Source: a virus. Taken from it: a stretch of 64,000 nt of DNA. Made by a program: the position numbers and the translations under genes. The DNA is taken from positions 1 to 64,000 of IMG/VR virus record IMGVR_UViG_3300009034_000021. One strand, written 5' to 3'. The notes under the pieces were generated by a model. It worked only from the letters and a program-made list of their open reading frames with translations. It was not told the origin of the DNA and did no database searches. Shown one piece after another: positions 7,098 through 15,486 of this stretch (within the stretch, counting starts at the first letter, position 1; every line of letters begins with the position of its first letter).

Positions 7098-8667
7098 CGA
7101 GATTAAGGCAATTCAGAAACGCGAGTCATCTCAGCTCTGGCATGGCTACCCGGCCAAGGCCGCCCCGTTCTCTTGGCCCACCTGGAGAGAGGGTCGCCCG
7201 CAATGGAAACTCATAGACTACCAGGCCTACGTTGAGGAAGGTTTCAACCTCAACAGCCTAGTCTATGAGAGTATCATGTACAAAGTGCGGGCACTGCAAC
7301 AGGTGCTACTGCGGGCCTACAAAGGAAGCATGGAGCATCCTGAGTTGCTGGATGTCGATCATCCATTGGCGAAACTCATAGCGCGGCCTAATCCACATCA
7401 AAGTTTCGTTGAATTCCAGGGCCAATCAATCGTCTACTTGAATCTATCAGGCAACAACTATCTTTTGATGGACAGGCCGAAAAGTGGCGGTTTGCCAGAG
7501 GCGATGTACAGTTTACGACCAGATAGGGTGTTTGTTGTACCTGGGAAGCAAAAACGCGGTCAGGCCGGACTCAGAGGCTATCTATACGTCCCAGAAGGGA
7601 AATCGGCGTGGTCGGGCTGGGATGCGCGTCGGCGGGTGGACGCGTTACGAGAAGGTGAGGCCGTACCGATTGCTCCACAAGACATAATGCATACCAAGTT
7701 GCCCAACCCCGGCGATCCGCTGGAAGGCCTGGGCGACGGTTTGCCACCTCTCTCGCCCAGCGCGCGTTCGGTAGACGTGGATAACAAAGTGACACATTTT
7801 CTCAAGTTGTTCTTCGATAAAGGCGTCATCGTACCTGGCCTGTTACAATTTGAATCACCCCTGACCGATCCTATCATGTCCAGGGTTCGCGAGCGCTGGA
7901 AGGAAATTTACGGTGGCTACGAAAGCTGGGCTGAGGAGATTGGTATACTTGACCAGGGCGGAAGTTACAAACGTATTGGGTTGACTTTCGAGGAGATGGG
8001 CTTTGGACAACTGGACGAACGCAACGAATCCCGTGTGTTGGGCCCGTTCGGTATACCGCCGATTTTGGTAGGGACTCGTATTGGCCTGGCTCATGCTACT
8101 TATTCCAATTATCAGATAGCTCGTCTGGCTTGCTGGGAAGACACCCTTGTGCCAGAAGTGATGTTGTTTGAGGTGGATTATCAATATTATCTCCAGGGCG
8201 ACGATGGAGAGTTCGTGGCCTATGACTACAGCAAAGTCCCAGCGTTCAGGGAAATCCGCAACGCGGCCTGGGAGCGGGCGAGCGGTGGCGTGAGTGGTGG
8301 ATGGGTGACGGTAAACGAAGGACGTGCAGAGGCAGGCTTGCCAGCAGTAGAAGGTGGCGATGTATTCTTGCGTGGTGTGACGGTGATACCTGAGCCGGCG
8401 GAAACGCAGGAATTTGCCGAACCAACGACGGAACGAACCGAAGAAGGCGCAGCGGAAGCCGAGGCCGATGAACGTAAAGCATGGCAACAGATAAAGGCTG
8501 GGGATAATGGGTCTGACAGCCAGACAAAAGCAACGATTCCTAACGGGCTTCGACCGCCGAGCGTTGGGCTGGGAGAAGGCGTTCGCCAGAGCAATGGAGA
8601 AGGCGATGTTGGCCAACAAGCGGGCGTTGCTGAAATTGTTGCGGGCGGCCAAGTCGTTCAAAGCTGA
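7087..8667 (+). CDS. Portal protein
   Basis: A 526-aa protein with features of HK97-type portals: VYESIMYKVRALQQVLLRAY near residue 60, HPLAKLIARPNP near 97, and the QDIMHTKLPNPGDPLEGLGDG block near 200. Later comes a QLDERNESRVLGPFGIPPIL segment near 300. It forms the ring through which DNA enters. The position right after TerL is typical. The last ~53 codons overlap the next gene in another frame, and this tail (rich in G, E, Q, S) looks unconstrained. Confidence 0.88.
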   Translation: MIVDEIKAIQKRESSQLWHGYPAKAAPFSWPTWREGRPQWKLIDYQAYVEEGFNLNSLVYESIMYKVRALQQVLLRAYKGSMEHPELLDVDHPLAKLIARPNPHQSFVEFQGQSIVYLNLSGNNYLLMDRPKSGGLPEAMYSLRPDRVFVVPGKQKRGQAGLRGYLYVPEGKSAWSGWDARRRVDALREGEAVPIAPQDIMHTKLPNPGDPLEGLGDGLPPLSPSARSVDVDNKVTHFLKLFFDKGVIVPGLLQFESPLTDPIMSRVRERWKEIYGGYESWAEEIGILDQGGSYKRIGLTFEEMGFGQLDERNESRVLGPFGIPPILVGTRIGLAHATYSNYQIARLACWEDTLVPEVMLFEVDYQYYLQGDDGEFVAYDYSKVPAFREIRNAAWERASGGVSGGWVTVNEGRAEAGLPAVEGGDVFLRGVTVIPEPAETQEFAEPTTERTEEGAAEAEADERKAWQQIKAGDNGSDSQTKATIPNGLRPPSVGLGEGVRQSNGEGDVGQQAGVAEIVAGGQVVQS

Positions 8668-10285
8668 AGTCAGTTGGTCAAAAGTCGAGCGTGATTGGGA
8701 TGAATACTGGACTCAATTCGCCGGCGAGGAATGGCGAAGGGCATTCATGCCAGTGCTACGAGGGATAATCACGGCACAGGATGAAAGCATCAACACTACG
8801 TTTGGGATAGAGTTTAACGTAAGGAACCTGTTCAGCGAGGCATACCTGCACGATACCGACTTTGGCTATTGGTTTGAGAATTACGTAGATACATTTTCTA
8901 AACCAGTACTAGAGACGACAAAGAAAGACCTGCGGGACTTGCTGTTGCAAGCACAACAGAACGGCTGGACGATTGAGCAGATGCGAGAACAACTTGACCT
9001 GAATTGGGACAAGTATCTCGATCCAAAATTCACGTTGGAAGGTCGTGGGTTGACCGAAGAAGAACGGGATTGGTTCGAGGAACGCAATCCACGTTACCGT
9101 AAAGACTTGATAGCGCGTGACCAAACGATGCGGGCCAGCAACACGGGTGGGTATTATCTCTATCGCGCCTGGGGCGCGCCGATGAAAGAATGGCTGGCGA
9201 CGGGAGACGCTCGCACGAGAGATACACATTTGGCAGCATGGCAGATGTACAGCGAGGGAGGCAATCCGGGACCGATCCCGATGGAGATACCGTTCAAGGT
9301 CGGCGGGTTCAGTTTGATGTACCCTGGCGATCCGTCTGGGCCGCCGCAGGAGTCAATCCAGTGCCGGTGTACGACGCTGCCATTCTATCCTGAGTTTGCG
9401 GGGACGGAAGAGGAGGTGGCACAGGCGCGGGCGGGGATGGAGGCGGAGATTGGGCGGCGGGAGGGGGAACAAAGGAGGCACAGGAGAGGAGAACCTTGGC
9501 GTGGAGTAGCAGGACAAATACCAGTAGGGGAAGATCATACTACTGAGTTCATGGAAAAGTGGTTTACGGAAGGATTAGAAATAACACAGAATTGGCGCGA
9601 TGCCCCAATTAGCGCCCAGGGACGTGCCAAAGATGAGTTAGTCAGGGCGATTTCCGAGCGAAGCGGCATACCATATGAGAGCGTGAACAAAATTATTAGA
9701 CAGTGGGCACAGACCTCCAATGACGATGACATGCGATCCTTGGCGATGCAAAAAGCAGCAGTGGAACACTTTGGAGTTCCACTATCTGATTTTTCAAAAG
9801 GCAAAATTGATCTCATTTTACAAAAGGTGAATGATTCGTTGGGATATGGTGTTACTTTTGAAGAATTATATGAATTGGGGATTGAGCAACAACGTATACG
9901 TCCTAGATACTCTCCTTTGATGGAAAATGAGCAATTAAAAACAGTTTTGGGAGCAATGTACGAGAATACCCAAGAACGATTAGCGGCAGCGGGATTTGGG
10001 CCAGGAACTACTATCAGAATGAGGCGGGGCGTATACTTGCCAACGGAGGTTACGAAGGATTGGGAAGTAGGAGATACTGTACCTATCGAGGGCAACGCGA
10101 TTGAAAGCTGGTCAATAGGCCCAGATATTTCGGCGCGTTTTGGTGGCACGATTTTTGAAATGGACGTGCCGGTGGAGATGATCGTCGGCTCGGCGCGCTC
10201 TGGCTATGGTTGCTTAACTGAGGGGGAATTTGTCATCCTGGGCAGCACGCCGAGTGAGGCAAAATTACTGAGAGTTGGAAAATGA
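8507..10285 (+). CDS. Mu-F-like minor head protein fused to an ADP-ribosyltransferase domain
   Basis: A 592-aa protein. Residues 1-290 look like the SPP1 gp7/Mu gpF head-morphogenesis family, including RDQTMRASNTGGYYLYRAWGA near 205 and the cysteine motif ESIQCRCTTLPFYPE near 285. Residues ~450-592 resemble an R-S-E ADP-ribosyltransferase: Arg in TIRMRRGVYLP, the S-x-S element in AIESWSIG, and the E-x-E catalytic pair in CLTEGEFVIL. Such fusions could deliver an enzyme into the host with DNA. The ATG at 8507 overlaps the portal gene by 161 bp; an internal ATG at 8597 is an alternative start. Confidence 0.8.
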   Translation: MGLTARQKQRFLTGFDRRALGWEKAFARAMEKAMLANKRALLKLLRAAKSFKAEVSWSKVERDWDEYWTQFAGEEWRRAFMPVLRGIITAQDESINTTFGIEFNVRNLFSEAYLHDTDFGYWFENYVDTFSKPVLETTKKDLRDLLLQAQQNGWTIEQMREQLDLNWDKYLDPKFTLEGRGLTEEERDWFEERNPRYRKDLIARDQTMRASNTGGYYLYRAWGAPMKEWLATGDARTRDTHLAAWQMYSEGGNPGPIPMEIPFKVGGFSLMYPGDPSGPPQESIQCRCTTLPFYPEFAGTEEEVAQARAGMEAEIGRREGEQRRHRRGEPWRGVAGQIPVGEDHTTEFMEKWFTEGLEITQNWRDAPISAQGRAKDELVRAISERSGIPYESVNKIIRQWAQTSNDDDMRSLAMQKAAVEHFGVPLSDFSKGKIDLILQKVNDSLGYGVTFEELYELGIEQQRIRPRYSPLMENEQLKTVLGAMYENTQERLAAAGFGPGTTIRMRRGVYLPTEVTKDWEVGDTVPIEGNAIESWSIGPDISARFGGTIFEMDVPVEMIVGSARSGYGCLTEGEFVILGSTPSEAKLLRVGK

Positions 10286-10431
10286 CAAAACACAAAAAAG
10301 TTGTCAACATCGGCGACACAGACAAAAATGCCGATTGGATCAAAACGCCAAAAAACCGTGAAAGCGAACGGCGAATACACGAAGAATTGGAGAAGCAATA
10401 TCGTGAGCGGAAGGATAAAAAAGGGTGCTAG
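10282..10431 (+). CDS. Hypothetical small basic protein, 49 aa
   Basis: ATGA overlap with the head-ART gene. It is highly charged (IHEELEKQYRERKDKKGC), probably helical. No family recognised. The stop lies within the next candidate gene. Confidence 0.5.
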   Translation: MTKHKKVVNIGDTDKNADWIKTPKNRESERRIHEELEKQYRERKDKKGC

Positions 10432-10567
10432 CCAATGCCCTACCCACAACTCTCTGTGGATGGGGCCAAATCCAGACTTGCGCGCAGCACAGGCGGCTAT
10501 TGGGACACTTGGTGGCGATCTGATCGAATTTGACGAAATAGAATACGTCGAGGGATGGATATATTAG
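10403..10567 (+). CDS. Hypothetical small acidic protein, 54 aa
   Basis: A frame running from a GTG with GGAGAAG eight bases upstream. The C-terminal half (LRAAQAAIGTLGGDLIEFDE) looks protein-like. An ATG at 10301 in the same frame would give 88 aa but covers the whole preceding gene. The start is uncertain and the function unknown. Confidence 0.4.
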   Translation: MSGRIKKGASQCPTHNSLWMGPNPDLRAAQAAIGTLGGDLIEFDEIEYVEGWIY

Positions 10568-10568
10568 A

Positions 10569-10697
10569 ATGGAAGAGATATTGAATGAGATCGAGGATTT
10601 GATACTTTCTGTCGATCCTTTGGATGTAATTATAGTACTGTTATTCATTACATTCGCCGTCGTTCTTTCAGTCGTTTTGTTGAATTTTCTACATTAA
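10569..10697 (+). CDS. Small single-span membrane protein, 42 aa
   Basis: Starts one base after the previous stop. An acidic N-terminus (MEEILNEIEDLILSVD) precedes a hydrophobic helix (VIIVLLFITFAVVLSVVLL). Function unknown. Confidence 0.5.
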   Translation: MEEILNEIEDLILSVDPLDVIIVLLFITFAVVLSVVLLNFLH

Positions 10698-10703
10698 GCA
10701 TAA

Positions 10704-10731
10704 TTGCAAAGTAGCTATATTGTGGTAAAAT
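10704..10731 (+). promoter_or_regulatory. Putative sigma70-type promoter
   Basis: TTGCAA (10704-10709), 16 bp, TAAAAT (10726-10731). It lies in the only short gap of this gene cluster, 20 bp upstream of a gene with its own AGGAG site. Confidence 0.35.
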
Positions 10732-10751
10732 TACGTTAGGAGACGAAAGAC

Positions 10752-11066
10752 ATGGCCGAGTATAAGGATTTTTTGATCATCCTGGGAATTGCAGCCAAGA
10801 CTCAATGGCCTGAAATAAAATGGGATTCATTGCGGATTGTTGAAACCCAGCGGAGAGATGTGGATTTGCCTGTGACAAAGATAACGCCAGCGATTGGGGA
10901 ATTAGTAGATTGGTTGCCTCAAGAGAAAGAAGAATGGCCTGAATTTGAACGTGAGCGAATACATTTGAAGAGACTCAATATAGGCAAATTTTCTTGTTAT
11001 GTTGGCTACGCAGAAAAAAATAATGTCCTGTTGATAAATGAATATTGGGCTTCTATGAGGAAATGA
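10752..11066 (+). CDS. Hypothetical protein, 104 aa
   Basis: Preceded by TAGGAGACGAAAGAC. Soluble, acidic, with ITPAIGELVDWLPQEKEEWP in the middle and a beta-rich end (FSCYVGYAEKNNVLLINEYW). No family recognised; it lies between head genes and may be an accessory function. Confidence 0.6.
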   Translation: MAEYKDFLIILGIAAKTQWPEIKWDSLRIVETQRRDVDLPVTKITPAIGELVDWLPQEKEEWPEFERERIHLKRLNIGKFSCYVGYAEKNNVLLINEYWASMRK

Positions 11067-11067
11067 C

Positions 11068-11556
11068 ATGAAAAAGATTGAATATTTTTGCAATTGGTGC
11101 GGAGAACAGGTCGCAGAAGAAGAGTGTATAATCGCATCCATCACGTTTGGAAAAGCGAAGGACGCTCCCGCTTTGCGGCTATCCGAACAGAAACTTGCAT
11201 TGCATTTGCATAAAGAATGCGTGGATGAGTTCCTGCTTGCCATCCGTCGGCAGTTAGCAATATCCGTAACAGAAAAGATCACCAAACGTATAAAAGCCAT
11301 AAGCGAAGAGCATACTGTTTCTTCCCAGGTGAGGCAGCCATTGGACACGAAAGAAGTTTGGATTGTCGCTAATGGTGGTTATGACTATCTCAATCTGGAA
11401 CTTTTGCAGATATGTTCCGCCGAGGAAATAGCAAAGCAGTTCTTGACTGAATACAATGCAGCTCACCCCAAACCATTCCCCTGGAATCAGCGGGGTTATG
11501 TCAAAATAGAACTAGATAAGCCATTTAAATTCCCAGATGAGCCGGCTCAGGAGTAA
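11068..11556 (+). CDS. Hypothetical zinc-ribbon-like protein, 162 aa
   Basis: The N-terminal YFCNWCGEQVAEEEC looks like half of a zinc site. A later LHLHKECVDEFL may supply the rest. The C-terminal half shows a WIVANGGYDYLNLELLQIC segment. Function unknown. Confidence 0.55.
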   Translation: MKKIEYFCNWCGEQVAEEECIIASITFGKAKDAPALRLSEQKLALHLHKECVDEFLLAIRRQLAISVTEKITKRIKAISEEHTVSSQVRQPLDTKEVWIVANGGYDYLNLELLQICSAEEIAKQFLTEYNAAHPKPFPWNQRGYVKIELDKPFKFPDEPAQE

Positions 11557-11708
11557 TGTTGGAAGAGAAAATTGAACAGCCTACTCCACAAGTGAAACGA
11601 TTGTTGATAACCATTCGCCAGGCACTTATCATGGTGCTAGGTGCGATTGAGAATTTTCTGGGAATGGAGCGAAGCATCACGCCAAAACGAAAGCGAGACA
11701 AGCACTAA
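11556..11708 (+). CDS. Hypothetical small protein, 50 aa
   Basis: The start overlaps the previous stop (TAATG). It has a helical amphipathic or hydrophobic centre (LLITIRQALIMVLGAIENFL) and a basic tail (TPKRKRDKH). It ends 33 bp before a terminator. Confidence 0.5.
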   Translation: MLEEKIEQPTPQVKRLLITIRQALIMVLGAIENFLGMERSITPKRKRDKH

Positions 11709-11741
11709 TCTAACAACCTTATAGCAGCCACCGGTTCAGCC

Positions 11742-11793
11742 AGCGGCATTTTTCTGGACAGCGTAACACCGTCCAAAAAAGTGCCGCTTTTTT
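11742..11793 (+). terminator. Rho-independent terminator
   Basis: AGCGGCATTTTTCTGGAC at the left pairs with GTCC-AAAAAA-GTGCCGCT on the right (one C-G/T irregularity), followed by TTTTTT. It separates the small-gene cluster from the ligase-protease gene, whose start lies 6 bp further on. Confidence 0.75.
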
Positions 11794-11798
11794 ATTTT

Positions 11799-14700
11799 AT
11801 GATGGAAATTGCCAAAATTACACCGGAATCTATACGAGAGGAGAGCAACGAGGCTCTATTGAACTTGCATCGTCATTTGCATGGTTTATGGTCTCAGCAC
11901 TTCGCTGATGGCGAGAGGACTACAAACGGTCTGACGAAAGAAGACTTAGTTAATGCCCATGTATTCGTGCGTGATGATATGGCACGACGGAAGATGCAAC
12001 ATGCAAGCGAACCACGAAATGGTTTGGATAAAGCGACACGTGAATTGAGCCGTAAGGGACTGGACGACGTGCTGAGCGAATCGGCAGAGGACACAATACT
12101 TGTCCCGGCCATCGTCACCATCACCGGTTCGGTGGGCGAGGGGCGCGAGAAGGCAGAAGACCTCGATGTACTGATACGGGCTGACCGGATCGAACAGGCA
12201 GGGAATCCCGGCTTTTTGATACGGGCAGAGGATATCGAGTTGCCAGTGCGAAAGCGATTTGATCCTGAGAAGACTGGGCTTGAAGTTCATTGGAATACAA
12301 ATCCGCAGGGTCCGCACGCGGATTATCTGCACATGGCCGATCTGGTATTACGGTGGCGGAGCCCGGTGGAACAAGTTTCGGTCAAGGCTGGCCGCCGTGT
12401 GCGTCAGGTGCGATTGGCACAGATACAAGGATTATTAACACGACTCAAGGATTTAGAACAAGAGATCGAAGGTTTTCTAGAGTGGGCCGAATATCGCGAT
12501 GTGCCGTTGATTACAGTCGTAGACGGACATTACATCCAACGTGAGGGAAAGCAGACACCGCTTGTACCGACAGAGTTCAAGCCAGCGATAGACGAGAAAT
12601 GTGTCTGTCCGGAATGTAAACACGAAAGTGGGCCGGCGGAAGGCAAAACTTGCATTGAGACGAAATGTCCAGAGTGTGGAGCATTGATGAAAGCCAAGGA
12701 GCCCACAGCGGTAGAGCCGGCGAAAGCAGCCGAGATAAAAGTCGTCGCTCCCGGCAAGCGATACTCAGTAATGAAGCCAAGCATGACAGGCGTGACGGAG
12801 TATTTTTCAACGGATGAACTGTGGGGCTGGACGCAAAAGAAATTGGAAGGCGATCATGCGCTATTGGGCAGTCCGAAGATAGACGGTTTTAGGGCAGTCA
12901 TCTCAAAGGATGGCGACACCTCAGTGTGGTTTGAAGATAGCAAAGAAACGAAGACGCCGCCAGGTATGCCTGAGTTGACGGGGCCGTCGTTCGTGATCGA
13001 GGGTGAATTCACGGCAAAACGCGGCGATAAATGGTTGGCCCGGACACAACTGGCCGGCGTCGTAGCAGGAAAGACGGAAGCGAGGCCACATTTTTGGCTA
13101 TACGACCTGCTTTATCACGATGGTGAGGACGTCAGCCAACGACCTTTCACCGAACGCCTGACTCTATTGAAAAAACTCAAATTGCCAGAACGCCACTTTA
13201 CGGTACTGGCTCAGCGTTCGGTACGCGGGCAACGAGACTTAGGGGCAGTGGGTAAATGGGCTGCTGGCCGGCCGCTATCAGAAGGACTGTTTCTGCGGGT
13301 TGCTGATGCAAAGTATGCATTTGGATCCAGTGACAGTTGCGCCAAACTCAAGACGGTGGCGGAACTAAAAGTCCAAGTCATTGATTCAGAGCGCAAGAAA
13401 AACGGAATCGTGTACCACGTTGGCCTTCGCGAGCCAGGCAAGTTCAGCAATGTGGCTGGAGAACTACTGGACTTGGGTAACACGTTCGTCGGCCCAGATC
13501 AGAGAGTAAAGGCCGGCGATACACTGAACGTTGTCTGTGAGGAATTAGTCATCGGCAGCAAGGACAGTAGACCAATTCTGCTCTGGGGCAAACCGACTGT
13601 GCAGGGCCCTGATAAATCACGACCGGCGTATACGACTGAACAGGCTATCAGCCTGGCACGGCGAAAGCACATCCTCAAAGAGGAGATAGCCACATCAGAA
13701 ACAAAAGCGGCAAAGTTGGAGGAGACACGAGGAGAACGGGCTGGGCGATCCTGGAAAGATAACTGGGCTAAATTAGTGATAAAGGGTGAAGGTAAATTCA
13801 TCCTGCACGGGCATTTTCCGGCCCTGACGGAAGAAGAATCAAAGTGGGACCTTCAAAAGTTGCTGGCGGCCAACAAGCAATATCATACTGATTTGAGGAA
13901 CGAGGCGCCGAGGCCGAATGGAGCATGGGGTTTCACGAACTATGAGGGGCGTGGCAGTAAGGTAGGGCCAAAGAGTACGCGGTTGTACAAAATGCCATCA
14001 AACAAACCGATGCGCGGTAGTTTTAAATTAGAACAGCCTCGCGCCTGGTTAACACATGCCAAGAACAAGCCAGAAGTGCACGAAGACGTCGGAGTCACAG
14101 GGAAGGACTGTGCAAAATTTTTTGCTTTGGACTGGGGACGTTACAAATTGACTTTCGCACGCGAGCATGCCTTCGAGATAATTTACGACGGCGCAAAAGG
14201 CGTGATGAACGGACGATATCAGATCAATTACGTCCCCGTAGGAGATGAGCGCGCATGGATGATATCACGGCCAGAAACGCAGGATGAGATTTACGCCGAC
14301 GAACACAAACTCGACACAGTACGCGATGACGTAAGGAGAAAAGGCCAGCAATGGTTGTTCTGGCGTGAGTCGTTGGGTGCTCCGCTACAGAAAATAAATG
14401 TGCGGAGTAGCAAGGAGAGCAAAATGCATGAAATGAATTTGAACGGTGAACTCACTGAGTTGGAGCTTCTGGATTTAGGCAGAACGGTGAAAGCCGCAGC
14501 CACACTCAGGTCTGCGCTGGAGGCGGCGTTAAAACGAATCGATAAAGAAGATGCCGAAGGCGCGATTGGACGGTTGCGGGCTGCGTTAGACAAAGTTAAT
14601 GATTACGGCTATGGCTATGGCTCACCGACCGGCGAGAAGGCAGTCAGTGCGAGTGCGATCAAAAAAGAGTTGAATCGTTGCATCGCTGGACTGGAGGATG

Positions 14701-15485
14701 ACGAACCTGACTATGGTAAAGCAAAAACCGTCCTTCAGAAATTGTTGGGTCGGCTGGGTTATGGCTCGTCTGATAAGGCGACTTCAGTAGATGCACTGAA
14801 GAAACAACTTATGCAGGTCATAGGTGAACTCAATCGTGACGAGCCGGATATGGAAAAAGTGGCCAGTGCTCTGCAAGGAGCCTTGGGCAAACTTGGCAAA
14901 AGTGAAGCGAAGGCAGCCGAATTAACAGCGGTAAAGATGCTGCGTGAGGAAAATGGCGGTGCGGTAGTCGGCGGGCACCTGTTGTTGTGGGGTAGCCCAG
15001 GGCAGAAGGACCTAGACGGCGACTACTTTACGCCGGAAACCAATCTGTGGCTTGATGAATACAAGTCAGTGCCGGCGATGTTTCATCACGGGCTTGATGC
15101 GAAAATCGGCCTGACGGCCATCGGCAGACGGCTTAAGGCAGCCAAAGATGACATTGGCGTATGGGTCGAAGATTGGTTGGATAAAAGCCACAAATACTGG
15201 GCTTTCGTCGAGAAGCTGTTAAAAGCCGGAGCATTGTATTATTCACCCGGATCGGCGCCACATTTGGTAGAACGGGAAACGGATGGGCGGCTAAAATCTT
15301 TCGCCGTGGTAGACGACACCCTGACACCCATCCCGTGCCAATATCGATTACGTCCCGTATCCGAAATCCAGGCGTCCTACAAGGCGGTTGGATTGGAGTT
15401 GCCAGATGTAGCGTTGGACAAAGGTGGACTGAAAGAAGAAATCGAAAAAACCGAGTCGGAACTGAAACGACTCATGGAGGTGTAA
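11799..15485 (+). CDS. Multidomain protein: nucleotidyltransferase-like, ATP-dependent ligase-like and prohead protease
   Basis: A 1,228-aa protein counted from MMEIAKITPE. Residues ~100-190 resemble a minimal nucleotidyltransferase (TITGSVGEG, D121-x-D123). Four CxxC-type cysteines (268-293) form a zinc ribbon. Residues ~325-600 show ATP-dependent ligase motifs: PKIDGFRA (K360), FVIEGEF (E401), PHFWLYDLLY, SEGLFLR (E495), AKLKTV (K516/K518), then an OB-like stretch. Residues 696-700 (HTDLR) recall the HYDLR motif of LigD 3'-phosphoesterases. Residues ~900-1040 hold three ~45-aa repeats. Residues ~1044-1190 look like an HK97/XkdF-type prohead protease (FHHG near 1097, ALYYSPGS with S1149). 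It directly precedes the capsid gene, where the protease is expected. Ligase activity is inferred from motifs only. Confidence 0.8.
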   Translation: MMEIAKITPESIREESNEALLNLHRHLHGLWSQHFADGERTTNGLTKEDLVNAHVFVRDDMARRKMQHASEPRNGLDKATRELSRKGLDDVLSESAEDTILVPAIVTITGSVGEGREKAEDLDVLIRADRIEQAGNPGFLIRAEDIELPVRKRFDPEKTGLEVHWNTNPQGPHADYLHMADLVLRWRSPVEQVSVKAGRRVRQVRLAQIQGLLTRLKDLEQEIEGFLEWAEYRDVPLITVVDGHYIQREGKQTPLVPTEFKPAIDEKCVCPECKHESGPAEGKTCIETKCPECGALMKAKEPTAVEPAKAAEIKVVAPGKRYSVMKPSMTGVTEYFSTDELWGWTQKKLEGDHALLGSPKIDGFRAVISKDGDTSVWFEDSKETKTPPGMPELTGPSFVIEGEFTAKRGDKWLARTQLAGVVAGKTEARPHFWLYDLLYHDGEDVSQRPFTERLTLLKKLKLPERHFTVLAQRSVRGQRDLGAVGKWAAGRPLSEGLFLRVADAKYAFGSSDSCAKLKTVAELKVQVIDSERKKNGIVYHVGLREPGKFSNVAGELLDLGNTFVGPDQRVKAGDTLNVVCEELVIGSKDSRPILLWGKPTVQGPDKSRPAYTTEQAISLARRKHILKEEIATSETKAAKLEETRGERAGRSWKDNWAKLVIKGEGKFILHGHFPALTEEESKWDLQKLLAANKQYHTDLRNEAPRPNGAWGFTNYEGRGSKVGPKSTRLYKMPSNKPMRGSFKLEQPRAWLTHAKNKPEVHEDVGVTGKDCAKFFALDWGRYKLTFAREHAFEIIYDGAKGVMNGRYQINYVPVGDERAWMISRPETQDEIYADEHKLDTVRDDVRRKGQQWLFWRESLGAPLQKINVRSSKESKMHEMNLNGELTELELLDLGRTVKAAATLRSALEAALKRIDKEDAEGAIGRLRAALDKVNDYGYGYGSPTGEKAVSASAIKKELNRCIAGLEDDEPDYGKAKTVLQKLLGRLGYGSSDKATSVDALKKQLMQVIGELNRDEPDMEKVASALQGALGKLGKSEAKAAELTAVKMLREENGGAVVGGHLLLWGSPGQKDLDGDYFTPETNLWLDEYKSVPAMFHHGLDAKIGLTAIGRRLKAAKDDIGVWVEDWLDKSHKYWAFVEKLLKAGALYYSPGSAPHLVERETDGRLKSFAVVDDTLTPIPCQYRLRPVSEIQASYKAVGLELPDVALDKGGLKEEIEKTESELKRLMEV

Positions 15486-15486
15486 T

